NCBI GenBank assembly: GCA_031362405.1
Contig: JANLSO010000063.1
Span: 1 to 18,019, forward strand
DNA length: 18,019 nt
Direction: 5' to 3'
Source of the DNA: JANLSO01 sp031362405
GTDB lineage: Bacteria > Actinomycetota > Thermoleophilia > Miltoncostaeales > Miltoncostaeaceae
Shown: positions 1 to 6,541 of the stretch, in pieces
How positions within the stretch are numbered: position 1 is the stretch's first letter
Layout: the number at the start of each line of letters is the position of its first letter
Program-made: the position numbers and the translations under genes
The notes under the pieces: model-generated
Database searches by the model: none
Told to the model about the DNA's origin: nothing
The model's input: the letters and a program-made list of their open reading frames with translations, nothing else

Positions 1-23
1 TCGAGGAAGACGAGGGTGCTCAT
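1..23 (-). CDS. etfA: Electron transfer flavoprotein subunit alpha, first codons only (partial)
   Basis: Only the start is in the window. On the minus strand an ATG at 23-21 overlaps the etfB stop (TGA at 22-20) as ATGA and reads MSTLVFL before the window edge. EtfA (FixB) is the partner of EtfB in the FAD-containing heterodimer that carries electrons from acyl-CoA and other dehydrogenases to ETF:quinone oxidoreductase. The identification rests mainly on its position directly behind etfB with translational coupling. Seven residues cannot prove it. Confidence 0.7.
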
Positions 24-799
24 ACGAGCTTCCTTTCCAGGAGGAAGTCGAAGATCTTCTGGGCGGCGGTGCCGTCGTCTTCGATCTTGGTGGTGTTCTC
101 GCGCGACGGGGGCGCGCTCATGGCGAGCACCGTGGTGCGCGAGCCGGCCTGGCCGGCACGGTCGGCGGCGATGCCGAGATCGGCGAGAGACTTGACCTCT
201 TGCGGCTTCTTCTTGGCGCCCATAATCCCCTTGAGCGACGCGAACCGGGGCTCGTTAAGCGAGTCGGCGACCGCAAGCACAGCCGGCAGAGTGGCCTTGA
301 TCTTGTCGTAGCCGAACTCCGTCTGGCGCTTGGCGATGACGTATCCGTCGCCGACTTCCAGCTCGGAGATCTGCGAGACGACCGGCATCTCGAGGCGGTC
401 GGCGACCGCGGCCCACAGCACGGCACCATCACCGTCGGTGGCCTGCTGGCCGAACAGCACCACGTCGGGGGCCTCGGCGCGCAGCGCAGCGGCGAGCGCA
501 AAGCTCGTTGCCACGAGGTCAGAACCAGCCGCGGCTTCGTCGGTGACGAGCACGGCCCGGTCGGCGCCCATGGCCAGCCCCTTACGGATCGACTCCAGCG
601 CTCGGGCGGAGCCGAGCGACACGAGCACGACCTCGCCGTCGCCGGCGGCGTCCTTCATCCGCAGGGCCTCTTCGACCGCGTTCAGGTCGTAGACGTTCAA
701 CGAACGGTCACCCGAGCGGTCCATCCGCATCGTTCCGGGATCCATACGTCGCGCAGGGCCGGCATCCGGCACCTCCTTCACGCAGACCGCGATCTTCAT
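20..799 (-). CDS. etfB: Electron transfer flavoprotein subunit beta
   Basis: Soluble ETF beta subunit (FixA family), 259 aa, the normal length. It pairs with EtfA to accept electrons from dehydrogenases such as acyl-CoA dehydrogenases. Visible motifs are VKEVPD (7-12), NVYDLNAVEEALR (35-47), the nucleotide-pocket stretch GQQATDGD (117-124), and the ETF-beta signature around 178-198 (ADSLNEPRFASLKGIMGAKK). I chose the ATG at 799 because a GAGGGGG Shine-Dalgarno lies about 4-5 nt upstream. A TTG three bases earlier (802) is possible but too close to that site. The gene overlaps the next gene (etfA) by ATGA. Upstream on the same strand is a decayed enoyl-CoA hydratase, which fits a former fatty-acid oxidation operon. 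Confidence 0.96.
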   Translation of the reverse strand: MKIAVCVKEVPDAGPARRMDPGTMRMDRSGDRSLNVYDLNAVEEALRMKDAAGDGEVVLVSLGSARALESIRKGLAMGADRAVLVTDEAAAGSDLVATSFALAAALRAEAPDVVLFGQQATDGDGAVLWAAVADRLEMPVVSQISELEVGDGYVIAKRQTEFGYDKIKATLPAVLAVADSLNEPRFASLKGIMGAKKKPQEVKSLADLGIAADRAGQAGSRTTVLAMSAPPSRENTTKIEDDGTAAQKIFDFLLERKLV

Positions 800-802
800 C
801 AA

Positions 803-982
803 GCCCCCTCGCTCGCTTGTCGCATCGTTCGGGCGACGTTACGCGCGCGTCGAGTTCTCACGCGGCACATCACCCACTGATCAGGCAGATTCGGTCCGAC
901 GCCCAGCGACGGCCCCGCGCGCGGATCCTAGCCGCTCAGGGGAGCGGCAAACCAGACATCCGGACCAGTCGGGTCGTATGCC
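803..982. other. Intergenic stretch upstream of etfB
   Basis: This stretch has no credible gene. It holds the etfB Shine-Dalgarno (about 803-812 on the minus strand) and, near 835-840, a TAACGT on the minus strand that could be a weak -10. At 931-948 there is a small hairpin, described separately, just past the end of the hydratase relic. Confidence 0.5.
931..948 (-). terminator. Small hairpin after the hydratase relic
   Basis: GCCGCTC (931-937) and GAGCGGC (942-948) form a perfect 7-bp GC stem with a 4-nt loop, 35 nt beyond the stop of the decayed hydratase gene. No U-tract follows on either strand, so a terminator role is only a guess. GC-rich genomes often have such hairpins by chance. 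Confidence 0.3.
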
Positions 983-1738
983 CTACCGACCAAGGAACGT
1001 CGCCGGTCGCAACGCTGCCATGCCTTCACGCTGATCTTCGGTCGCAAAGGCCGGCGCGAAGGCGTCGACCTCGTGCAAGGTGGCCCCGGACGTCGCCGTC
1101 GAGGGCGAGGGTCACCATTTCCTGTTGCGCCGGCGCTGGCCAACGGTGGTGGTGGCGATCTCGTTGGCCAGCCGCGCTTCTTTCGGGCAGATCGTCGTGC
1201 GGAGACGTGGTCCACGAGGCCGGCCCGGGCCGCTTCGTCGGCCGTCACGGTGCGGCCGGTGAAGATGAGTTCCTCGGCGAGGCCGGGGGACGTCAGGCAG
1301 GCGAGTCGCTGTGTGCCGCCCCAGCCAGGGAGGATCCCGAGGTTGATCTCTGGCCGGCCGATTTTGGCTTGCTCGCTCGCGAGGCGAATGTCGAAAGGCC
1401 AGGGCGAGCTCGCCGCCGCCGCAGCGTAACCGTTGATCGCCGCGATGGCGGGTTTCGAGAGCACCTCGAGACGCGCCGCCACGGCGTGCCCGCGTTTTGG
1501 CGTACGCCCCGCGCTTCGAGTGCGGTCGCCTGGCTCATGCGGCGGATGTCTGCTCCGGCGCAGAACCCCTGCTCACCGTCTCCCGTGATGGCGACGACGC
1601 GGATCTCGGGATCTGCGTCGACCGCATCGAGCGTTGCGTCGAGATCGTCGAGCATCTCGACGGAGGGGGCATTCAGGGCGGCGGATTGCTCAGCCGCACG
1701 AGGGCGACAGGTCCTCGGCGTTCCAATTCGACAGCCAT
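983..1738 (-). pseudogene. Enoyl-CoA hydratase/isomerase, multiply frameshifted pseudogene
   Basis: Crotonase-family protein that once hydrated enoyl-CoA in beta-oxidation. The start is intact: ATG at 1738 with a strong AGGGGGG Shine-Dalgarno, reading MAVELERRGPVALVRLSNPP. Pieces then continue in different frames. ALNAPSVEMLDDLD through the oxyanion-hole stretch FCAGADIRRM is in a second frame (about 1680-1495). LEVLSKPAIAAINGY is in a third. A compensated double shift corrupts the GGGELALA region near 1395-1415. FDIRLASE, GRPEINLGILPGWGGTQRLA and GLVDHVS follow, then EARLANEIATT, LHEVDAFAPAFATEDQREGMAA and finally PATFLGR with a stop at 985-983. The span (252 codons) is close to a normal hydratase of about 258 aa. 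There are at least six indels. Neighbouring genes are clean, so this is decay rather than poor sequence. It sits just upstream of etfBA on the same strand. Confidence 0.9.
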
Positions 1739-1768
1739 GGACCCCCCTGGTGGATCGGCGTCGCAACC

Positions 1769-1800
1769 CTGACGCTCACTAGTATCGGGGCGAATATAAC
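1769..1800 (+). promoter_or_regulatory. Candidate pepA promoter
   Basis: The 82-bp gap between the divergent hydratase relic and pepA contains an AT-rich patch, CGAATATAAC (1791-1800), unusual in this GC-rich window. A CTGACG at 1769-1774 could be a -35 with GAATAT (1792-1797) as the -10 at 17-bp spacing. The match is weak. The position upstream of pepA is the main support. Confidence 0.35.
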
Positions 1801-1820
1801 CGCGATCGACGAGGCCACTT

Positions 1821-3284
1821 GTGAAGACCACGCTGAAGACATCCGGCTCGCCGCGGCAGGTCGCCGCTGATCTCGTGGTGGTGGCGGTTCCGACCAAAGA
1901 GCCCCGAATCGATGGGGCGCTTGCCGACCTCGACGAGGCGCTCGGTGGTGTGATCGCCGCAATTGTGGCCCGCGGCGAGGTCGATGGCACCTCCGGCTCA
2001 CACGCCCTTGTGCATGTACCCGGCACCGCCGAGATGAAGGCGACCCACGTCGGGCTGGTCGGGGTCGGCGACGCCTCGGCCGACCATTTGCGCGCGGCAG
2101 GCGCCGCCGGAGCCCGGATCGCCGCGGGTGTCAGGGCGGGGTCGGTGACGCTTGCGACCGGAGGGCTCAGCGCCGATGCCGTCCAGACCGTGATCCAGGG
2201 CTTTGGCTACGCCGAGTATCGGTTCGACCGTTTTCGCACCGGTGAGGCTGCTGCGAAGCCACGCGTCGCACGGCTGACAGTGCTCTCCGGCGAGGCGAAG
2301 GCCGCCCACGTGCAGCGCGCCGATCGCCTGGTTTCCGCCGTCAGCGCCGCCCGAGATCTGGTCAATACCCCCTCGAACCACCTCACCCCCACCGACCTCG
2401 CCGCTCGGGCCGAGACACTCGGGGCGACCACTGCTGGGCTCGAGGTAAAGGTATTGGGCCGCGCGGAGCTCAAGAAACTCAAGGCCGGAGCCCTTCTGGC
2501 CGTCGCCCAAGGCTCGGAGGAACCGCCGCGGATGATCGTGATGCGGTACTCGCCCAAGCGCCGCGCCCGTGGCACTGACGTGCTCGGCCTGGTCGGTAAG
2601 GCGGTCACGTTCGATACCGGCGGAATCTCCATCAAGCCCGCCAATGGTATGGAAGAGATGAAGATGGACATGGGTGGCGGGGCCGCGGTGATCGAGTCGA
2701 TGGCCCTCATCGCCCAGATGGGGCTGCCGATCGAGGTGGTCGCGGTGGTTCCCTCGACGGAGAATATGCCCTCGGGTACCGCCGTGAAGCCCGGTGACGT
2801 GGTGACCGCCATGAACGGTAAGACCATCGAGGTCATCAACACCGACGCCGAGGGCCGGCTGATTCTCGCCGACGCCCTCACGTACGCCGTGCGCACTCAG
2901 AAGGTCGACCGGATCGTCGACTTCGCCACCCTGACCGGCGCGATCCTCGTCGCGCTCGGTGAGACGTATGCCGGCCTCTACGGCTCGGACGCCGCGTGGA
3001 CCGAGCGCGTCCGCGCCGCCGGCGAGGCCGCGGGCGACCTGTGCTGGGAGCTACCGCTCCACCCCGACTACCAATCGCTCATCGAGAGCAAGGTGGCCGA
3101 TCTGTCAAACGCGTCGAACAAGCGCCTGGCCGGCGCGACCTACGCCGCGCAGTTCCTGCGCGAGTTCACCGACGGCGTGCCGTGGTGCCACGTCGACATC
3201 GCCGGCACGGGGATGATCGGCGGCGCGGGGACCGGCTTCGGGGTCGGCCTGGTGCGCGAGCTGGTCGAGGGCCTGGCGGGCTAG
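1821..3284 (+). CDS. pepA: Leucyl aminopeptidase (M17 cytosol aminopeptidase)
   Basis: 487-aa metallo-aminopeptidase that releases N-terminal residues from peptides in the cytoplasm, usually as a hexamer with two metal ions. The N-terminal macro-like domain covers about 1-165 and the catalytic domain the rest. Family metal ligands and catalytic residues are visible: LVGKAVTFDTGGISIKP (K260, D265, catalytic K272), MKMDMGGGAA (D283), and the signature NTDAEGRLILA (341-351) with D342, E344 and catalytic R346. The start is GTG at 1821, six bases after GAGG. The stop TAG (3282-3284) lies in the CTAG at the edge of a miniature insertion element, and the reading frame is not damaged. Before that insertion it appears to have overlapped the stop of the convergent gene. 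Confidence 0.96.
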   Translation: MKTTLKTSGSPRQVAADLVVVAVPTKEPRIDGALADLDEALGGVIAAIVARGEVDGTSGSHALVHVPGTAEMKATHVGLVGVGDASADHLRAAGAAGARIAAGVRAGSVTLATGGLSADAVQTVIQGFGYAEYRFDRFRTGEAAAKPRVARLTVLSGEAKAAHVQRADRLVSAVSAARDLVNTPSNHLTPTDLAARAETLGATTAGLEVKVLGRAELKKLKAGALLAVAQGSEEPPRMIVMRYSPKRRARGTDVLGLVGKAVTFDTGGISIKPANGMEEMKMDMGGGAAVIESMALIAQMGLPIEVVAVVPSTENMPSGTAVKPGDVVTAMNGKTIEVINTDAEGRLILADALTYAVRTQKVDRIVDFATLTGAILVALGETYAGLYGSDAAWTERVRAAGEAAGDLCWELPLHPDYQSLIESKVADLSNASNKRLAGATYAAQFLREFTDGVPWCHVDIAGTGMIGGAGTGFGVGLVRELVEGLAG

Positions 3285-3301
3285 ATGATTGATTCCACGG
3301 G
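3281..3301 (+). repeat. Left terminal inverted repeat
   Basis: 21 bases identical to the reverse complement of 3883-3903. The first four (CTAG) include the pepA stop codon. With two or three mismatches the match continues outward into pepA coding sequence, to about 3266. Confidence 0.92.
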
Positions 3302-3302
3302 C

Positions 3303-3807
3303 TTACGCCACGTATGGGACGAGCGATCGGGTGGGTCGGCCGAGTTGGTGGTTGAGCGATACGCAGGCGGCGAGAGCCAAGAGGCGCACGCCGATGCGGG
3401 CGCGCAGGCCTTCGGGCGTACGGGCCCCGTGGCGTTCCAGGCTGAGCAGGTCGGTGGCGCCCAGCAGGGCGACTTGTTGGGCGAACTGGCGGCCCACATA
3501 CCCTTTGTCGCCCGAGGGATTGGGCGGCGAACACGCCCGCCAGCCAATCGATCGCTTCGCGCAACCTAATGCGTCTTTTGTGGTAGCCGGACTGGCGGGG
3601 AAGCACCGGGAAAAGATGTTTGAGGCGATACTCGGCGACGGCGAGGAAACGCCGATCCGATGGGATTCCCATGACGACCTGGGCGACAGCGAGGGTGACG
3701 ACCTCAGCATCAACCAACTCGCGTCGCGCGTTCGGGCATCCAGGTGGCAGGAGATCATCGGCGGTGACATAAACCGCTGTACAGAGAGTGTCGAGGTCGG
3801 CGTCCAT
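3303..3807 (-). pseudogene. IS982-family transposase remnant
   Basis: The N-terminal part starts at ATG 3807 (MDADLDTLCTAVYVTADDLL) and runs through EVVTLAVAQVVMG, LKHLFPVLPRQSGYHKR and EAIDWLAGVF, about 90 residues typical of actinobacterial IS982-type DDE transposases. The frame then shifts near 3525-3540 and resumes at GDKGYVGRQFAQQVALLGA. A second gap joins this to LSLERHGARTPEGLRARIG and the normal C-terminal tail ending at the TAA at 3305-3303. The central catalytic part, including most of the DDE region, is missing. Family assignment is from remembered sequence patterns. Membership of the related IS5 group is less likely but cannot be excluded without a search. Confidence 0.82.
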
Positions 3808-3882
3808 CGTGGCCTCCGGGTCGACGGTGCACTAGATACCGCCGACTTCGGCCCCTCTGACCACGATCCCTCCGCCACCAAC

Positions 3883-3903
3883 CCCGTGGAATCAATCATC
3901 TAG
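3883..3903 (-). repeat. Right terminal inverted repeat
   Basis: Perfect reverse complement of 3281-3301. Its outer CTAG includes the stop codon (3902-3900, minus strand) of the adjoining gene of unknown function. Confidence 0.92.
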
Positions 3904-4349
3904 CCGGCCAGGGCCTCGGCCACGATCCGTCGGGCGCCGTCGAGCGACAGGTGCGCCCGACGGACGACGATCAGTTCCGCGGCGTCGATCCATAGCGCCA
4001 GCATGTGCTCTTGGCCAGTGAGCTCGATCATCACGGTGCGGTCGTCCGGCTCGGAGAGATCGAACTCGATCTCGATCGGAGAGCGACCCGCGCTGCGGTG
4101 GGGCACGAAGGTCAACGAGATGATGTCGCCACGTGGGCGGCGGAAACCGACGGCACCCTGGGCAAAGACAGAGAGATCGCTCGGTCCGAGTGCCATGACC
4201 GCCGTGAGGCTTCCGTAAGCATCGTCAGGCTCGACCAGGCCCGCCACATTTCCACCGGCGGTGATGGTCTCCCAGACGTGTGATGGCAGCTCGGGCGGCG
4301 GACCGGAGTCTTCCCCCCAGGCGGCCGCAAAGTCGAACCGGGCCTCCAT
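3900..4349 (-). CDS. Protein of unknown function, 149 aa
   Basis: I do not recognise this protein. It is acidic, has no evident signal peptide or membrane segment, and reads as one soluble domain with alternating beta-like stretches (FVPHRSAGRSPIEIEFDLSE, DRTVMIELTGQEHMLALWID) and a C-terminal helix (ARRIVAEALAG). The start ATG at 4349 follows CTACTT with no Shine-Dalgarno, so it may be leaderless. It is divergent from the MNT-HEPN pair and shares its 119-bp upstream region. It converges on pepA, and the stop codon lies in the CTAG at the edge of the miniature insertion element. GC-rich third positions support it being a real gene. Confidence 0.75.
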   Translation of the reverse strand: MEARFDFAAAWGEDSGPPPELPSHVWETITAGGNVAGLVEPDDAYGSLTAVMALGPSDLSVFAQGAVGFRRPRGDIISLTFVPHRSAGRSPIEIEFDLSEPDDRTVMIELTGQEHMLALWIDAAELIVVRRAHLSLDGARRIVAEALAG

Positions 4350-4439
4350 AAGTAGACGTTACATCGGCATCTCGGACGTCAACCTTCGCCCTGTGGCCGA
4401 CCTCGCGGAGCGGAAACTGTCACCTGGATCGACTAATAA

Positions 4440-4475
4440 TTCTCATAGATGATCGCTATCTTTCATCTATGAGAA
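4440..4475. promoter_or_regulatory. Palindromic operator and leaderless promoter of the MNT-HEPN pair
   Basis: TTCTCATAGATGA (4440-4452) and TCATCTATGAGAA (4463-4475) form a perfect 13-bp inverted repeat separated by 10 bp. The ATG of the MNT gene (4469-4471) lies inside the right arm. A TATCTT (4457-4462) in the spacer, six bases before the ATG, looks like a -10 driving a leaderless transcript, and no Shine-Dalgarno is present. A repressor bound here would cover the promoter and the start. The local AT-rich composition stands out from the surroundings. The obvious candidate ligand is the winged-helix domain of the encoded protein. Confidence 0.75.
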
Positions 4476-5056
4476 GTAACGCCCCTCCTCTTCTTCCCCT
4501 CTTCCGCTCTGCCGCCCAAGCCCGCATCCTGGCGAGCATCTTTCTCGCGCCGGAGGGCCGGGGGCAATCACTCGCCGATCTCGCCCGAGCGACCGGGACG
4601 CTCGCCGGGAGCGTGCACCGAGAAGTGGAACGTCTCGAGGCGGCGGGGCTCGTGCGTTCCGAGCGGATCGGGCGGACACGGCTCATCCAGCCCGATACGG
4701 ACGCGCCGATCTACGACGATCTGCGTGGGCTCATTACGAAAACACTCGGCCCGGCTGCCGTGCTCGCTCGGGCCCTCGCTGGTCTACCTGGCATCGACGC
4801 CGCCGCGATATTCGGATCCTGGGCGGCCCGCTATCGCGGCGAGCCCGGAGACGCCCCGGCAGATGTTGACCTGCTCGTGATCGGGGCGCCCGACACGGGG
4901 GCGATCTATGCCGCCTGTCGAGCGTCCGAGGAAGAGCTGGGTCGCCCGGTCAACGCCACGATCCTCTCGCATGACGAGTGGACGGAGCGAGACTCGGGCT
5001 TCCTGAAGACGGTCGCCCGCGGCCCCCTCGTCTCGGTGGTCGGTGAGGTGCCGTGA
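4469..5056 (+). CDS. Winged-helix/MNT nucleotidyltransferase, putative antitoxin of a HEPN-MNT module
   Basis: 195 aa with two domains. Residues about 10-75 form a MarR/ArsR-like winged helix (SLADLARATGTLAGSVHREVERLEAAGLVRSE, then the wing GRTRLIQP). Residues about 90-190 form a minimal nucleotidyltransferase domain with the motif GSWAARYRG (116-124) and the metal-binding acidic pair D132 and D134 in ADVDLLV. In known type VII toxin-antitoxin systems a small nucleotidyltransferase (MntA) modifies its HEPN partner. Here the antitoxin appears fused to its own DNA-binding domain, which fits autoregulation through the palindrome over the start. The stop overlaps the HEPN start as GTGA (5053-5056). 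Assignment as an antitoxin is by context. A stand-alone transcriptional regulator is the alternative. Confidence 0.85.
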   Translation: MRSNAPPLLPLFRSAAQARILASIFLAPEGRGQSLADLARATGTLAGSVHREVERLEAAGLVRSERIGRTRLIQPDTDAPIYDDLRGLITKTLGPAAVLARALAGLPGIDAAAIFGSWAARYRGEPGDAPADVDLLVIGAPDTGAIYAACRASEEELGRPVNATILSHDEWTERDSGFLKTVARGPLVSVVGEVP

Positions 5057-5355
5057 GCCTCGAAGCGCTTGCTCGCGCGGGACGCATTGTGAGCGCCGAC
5101 GCCGGCGACGTTGCGGCACACGAGTTGCTCGAACGCGCTAAACGTCTCGAGTCGGTCGCCCTGTACGCCGAAGCGGCGCTTGGCAGCGGCCCTCACGCGG
5201 CCCATGTTCGTGAGCTTGACCGAATGCGACGCACCCGCAACCGCGTCGAGTACGACGAATGGGGTGGCTTTGGCGCTGCGGAGATCCGCGCCGATCTCGA
5301 ACGGGCCCGGGCGATTGTCGCCGCGGTGGAGGCTTCCTGGCCTACGTCGAGCTGA
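5053..5355 (+). CDS. HEPN-domain protein, putative toxin partner of MNT
   Basis: 100-aa, mostly helical protein translated from a GTG that overlaps the MNT gene stop (GTGA). Residues 56-70 (DRMRRTRNRVEYDEW) match the conserved core of small HEPN proteins. In RNase-type HEPN toxins the motif is R-x4-6-H. Here the form is R62-N-R-V-E-Y67, with Tyr in place of His, so catalysis may be altered or lost. Tyr67 or nearby residues could be the target of the nucleotidyltransferase. The 3' end overlaps the convergent hisC by 14 bp. Confidence 0.78.
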   Translation: MSLEALARAGRIVSADAGDVAAHELLERAKRLESVALYAEAALGSGPHAAHVRELDRMRRTRNRVEYDEWGGFGAAEIRADLERARAIVAAVEASWPTSS

Positions 5356-6487
5356 GCGGCCGAGCGGACGACTCCATCAGGGCACCGGCCAGGGCGGCGA
5401 GCATGATTGCGTTCTCGTGGGCGAAACCGATCGTGATGCGCAGGCAGTCGGGTGCTCCAAACGGCCCGGCGGGTCGGACGATCACTCCTTGGCGAAGTAG
5501 TGCCTCGTTGACGGCCGTCGCGCGCTCGGGCGATCCCATGGGAACCAGAAGGAAGTTCGCGGTCGACGGTAAGGGTTCAAGGCCGAGGGCCCGTAGGCCC
5601 GACGCGGTCATCGCCCGTTCGGTGGCGATCTCGGCCATTCGGGGCGCAAGCAGGGTGTCACCGTCGGTGAGGCTCGCGAGCGCGGCGGCTTGGGCGACCA
5701 CGTTCACGTCGAAGGCGTTGCGCACACGGGCCAGAGCGGCGAGCAGCGGCTCAGAGGCGACCATGTAGCCGACGCGCAGGCCTGCCAGGCCGTACGCCTT
5801 GCTGAAGGTGCGAAGAGCGACGATCTGCCGGCCCGCGCGGATGAGGCCGACCGCGTCGTGGCTCGCGGGGGGCAGGTACTCGAAATAGGCCTCGTCGATG
5901 ATCGGCAGCACGTGGGGTGGAAGGCCGTCGAGGAAACGCTCCAGCGCCTGGGCTGTGACCGCCTGGCCGGTGGGGTTGTTGGGGCTGACGACCACCACCA
6001 GCTTGGTGCGGGGGGTGATCTCGGCGGCGAGGGCTTCGAGGTCGTAGGAGCCATCGGCGGCGAGCGCCGCTGCGCGGACCGCCGCACCCTGGATTCCGGC
6101 TCCCTGACGCCACGAGACGAACGACGGCCAGCACATCGCCAGCTCGTCGCCGGGGTCGAGCGTGGCCAGGCACAGCAGCTTGATGAGCGAGTCGACACCG
6201 TTGCCGACGAGGATGCGCGCGGCATCGACTCCGAGGCGGGCCGACAGGGCATCCCGTAACGCCCAGCATCCGGGGTCGGGGTAGACGCGCGTCCCCGCTG
6301 CTTCGGCGGCGATCGCGGCGCTGGCGGAAGGAAACGGCGGGTGCGGACCCTCGTTCGAGGCCAGCTTGACGATGCGCTCCAGCCCCAGCTCGCGGCGCAG
6401 ATCGTCGACCGGCCGGCCGGGTTGGTACGGGGCCACATCGGCGAGCGCCGGCCGGATGAGGTTCGGGGGAAGGCTGTCGGGCGGCAC
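5342..6487 (-). CDS. hisC: Histidinol-phosphate aminotransferase
   Basis: 381-aa fold-type I PLP aminotransferase, the usual length. It converts imidazole-acetol phosphate and glutamate to histidinol phosphate in histidine biosynthesis. Motifs visible are KLASNEGP (41-48), SPNNPTGQ (168-175), IIDEAYFEYLP (196-206), the PLP lysine K230 in RTFSKAYGLAGLRVGY, and LRITIG near the C terminus. The open frame extends far upstream, over the divergent gene, but conserved sequence begins only at about NLIRPALADVAPYQPG. I therefore chose GTG at 6487, eight bases after a TACCAT on the minus strand, which suggests a leaderless start. No other his genes are in view, so a broader aromatic or amino-acid aminotransferase role is possible. 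The end overlaps the HEPN gene by 14 bp. Confidence 0.88.
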   Translation of the reverse strand: MPPDSLPPNLIRPALADVAPYQPGRPVDDLRRELGLERIVKLASNEGPHPPFPSASAAIAAEAAGTRVYPDPGCWALRDALSARLGVDAARILVGNGVDSLIKLLCLATLDPGDELAMCWPSFVSWRQGAGIQGAAVRAAALAADGSYDLEALAAEITPRTKLVVVVSPNNPTGQAVTAQALERFLDGLPPHVLPIIDEAYFEYLPPASHDAVGLIRAGRQIVALRTFSKAYGLAGLRVGYMVASEPLLAALARVRNAFDVNVVAQAAALASLTDGDTLLAPRMAEIATERAMTASGLRALGLEPLPSTANFLLVPMGSPERATAVNEALLRQGVIVRPAGPFGAPDCLRITIGFAHENAIMLAALAGALMESSARPLSST

Positions 6488-6541
6488 GGTGGGCGATGGT
6501 ACCAGCGGCCTCACCGGCACCGACGCGGCTATGCTCGGCGC
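6487..6541. promoter_or_regulatory. Divergent leaderless promoters for hisC and the Lon-domain gene
   Basis: The 54-bp gap carries TATGCT (6530-6535), six bases before the ATG at 6542 on the plus strand, and TACCAT (minus strand, about 6501-6496), eight bases before the hisC GTG. Neither start has a Shine-Dalgarno. Both fit the TANNNT -10 plus leaderless mRNA arrangement common in actinobacteria. Confidence 0.55.

Larger units (their letters stand above)
3281..3903 (-). mobile_element. Miniature IS982-like insertion element, internally deleted, with intact ends
   Basis: A perfect 21-bp inverted repeat bounds the element (3281-3301 and 3883-3903). Its inner 17 bases read ATGATTGATTCCACGGG, and the outer CTAG occurs on both sides and may be a 4-bp target duplication. 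Inside is a transposase remnant on the minus strand. The element is about 615-623 bp, against roughly 1 kb for IS982-family members, so it cannot mobilise itself. Intact identical ends mean it could be moved in trans by a full-length relative. It sits exactly between the stop codons of two convergent genes and disrupts neither. Confidence 0.85.

Noticed and set aside
983..1738. Frameshifts in the hydratase as sequencing error
   Set aside because: At least six indels fall in one gene while the adjacent kilobases, including long GC-rich genes, are uninterrupted. True decay is more likely, though reads would settle it.
3289..3903. Plus-strand frame running nearly end to end through the miniature element
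   Set aside because: The minus strand holds recognisable transposase blocks. The plus frame is their complement and starts and ends in the inverted repeats.
3281..3903. CRISPR array, integron attC or phage attachment site
   Set aside because: Only one inverted repeat pair is present, with transposase remnants between. There are no repeated spacers, integrase gene or tRNA target.
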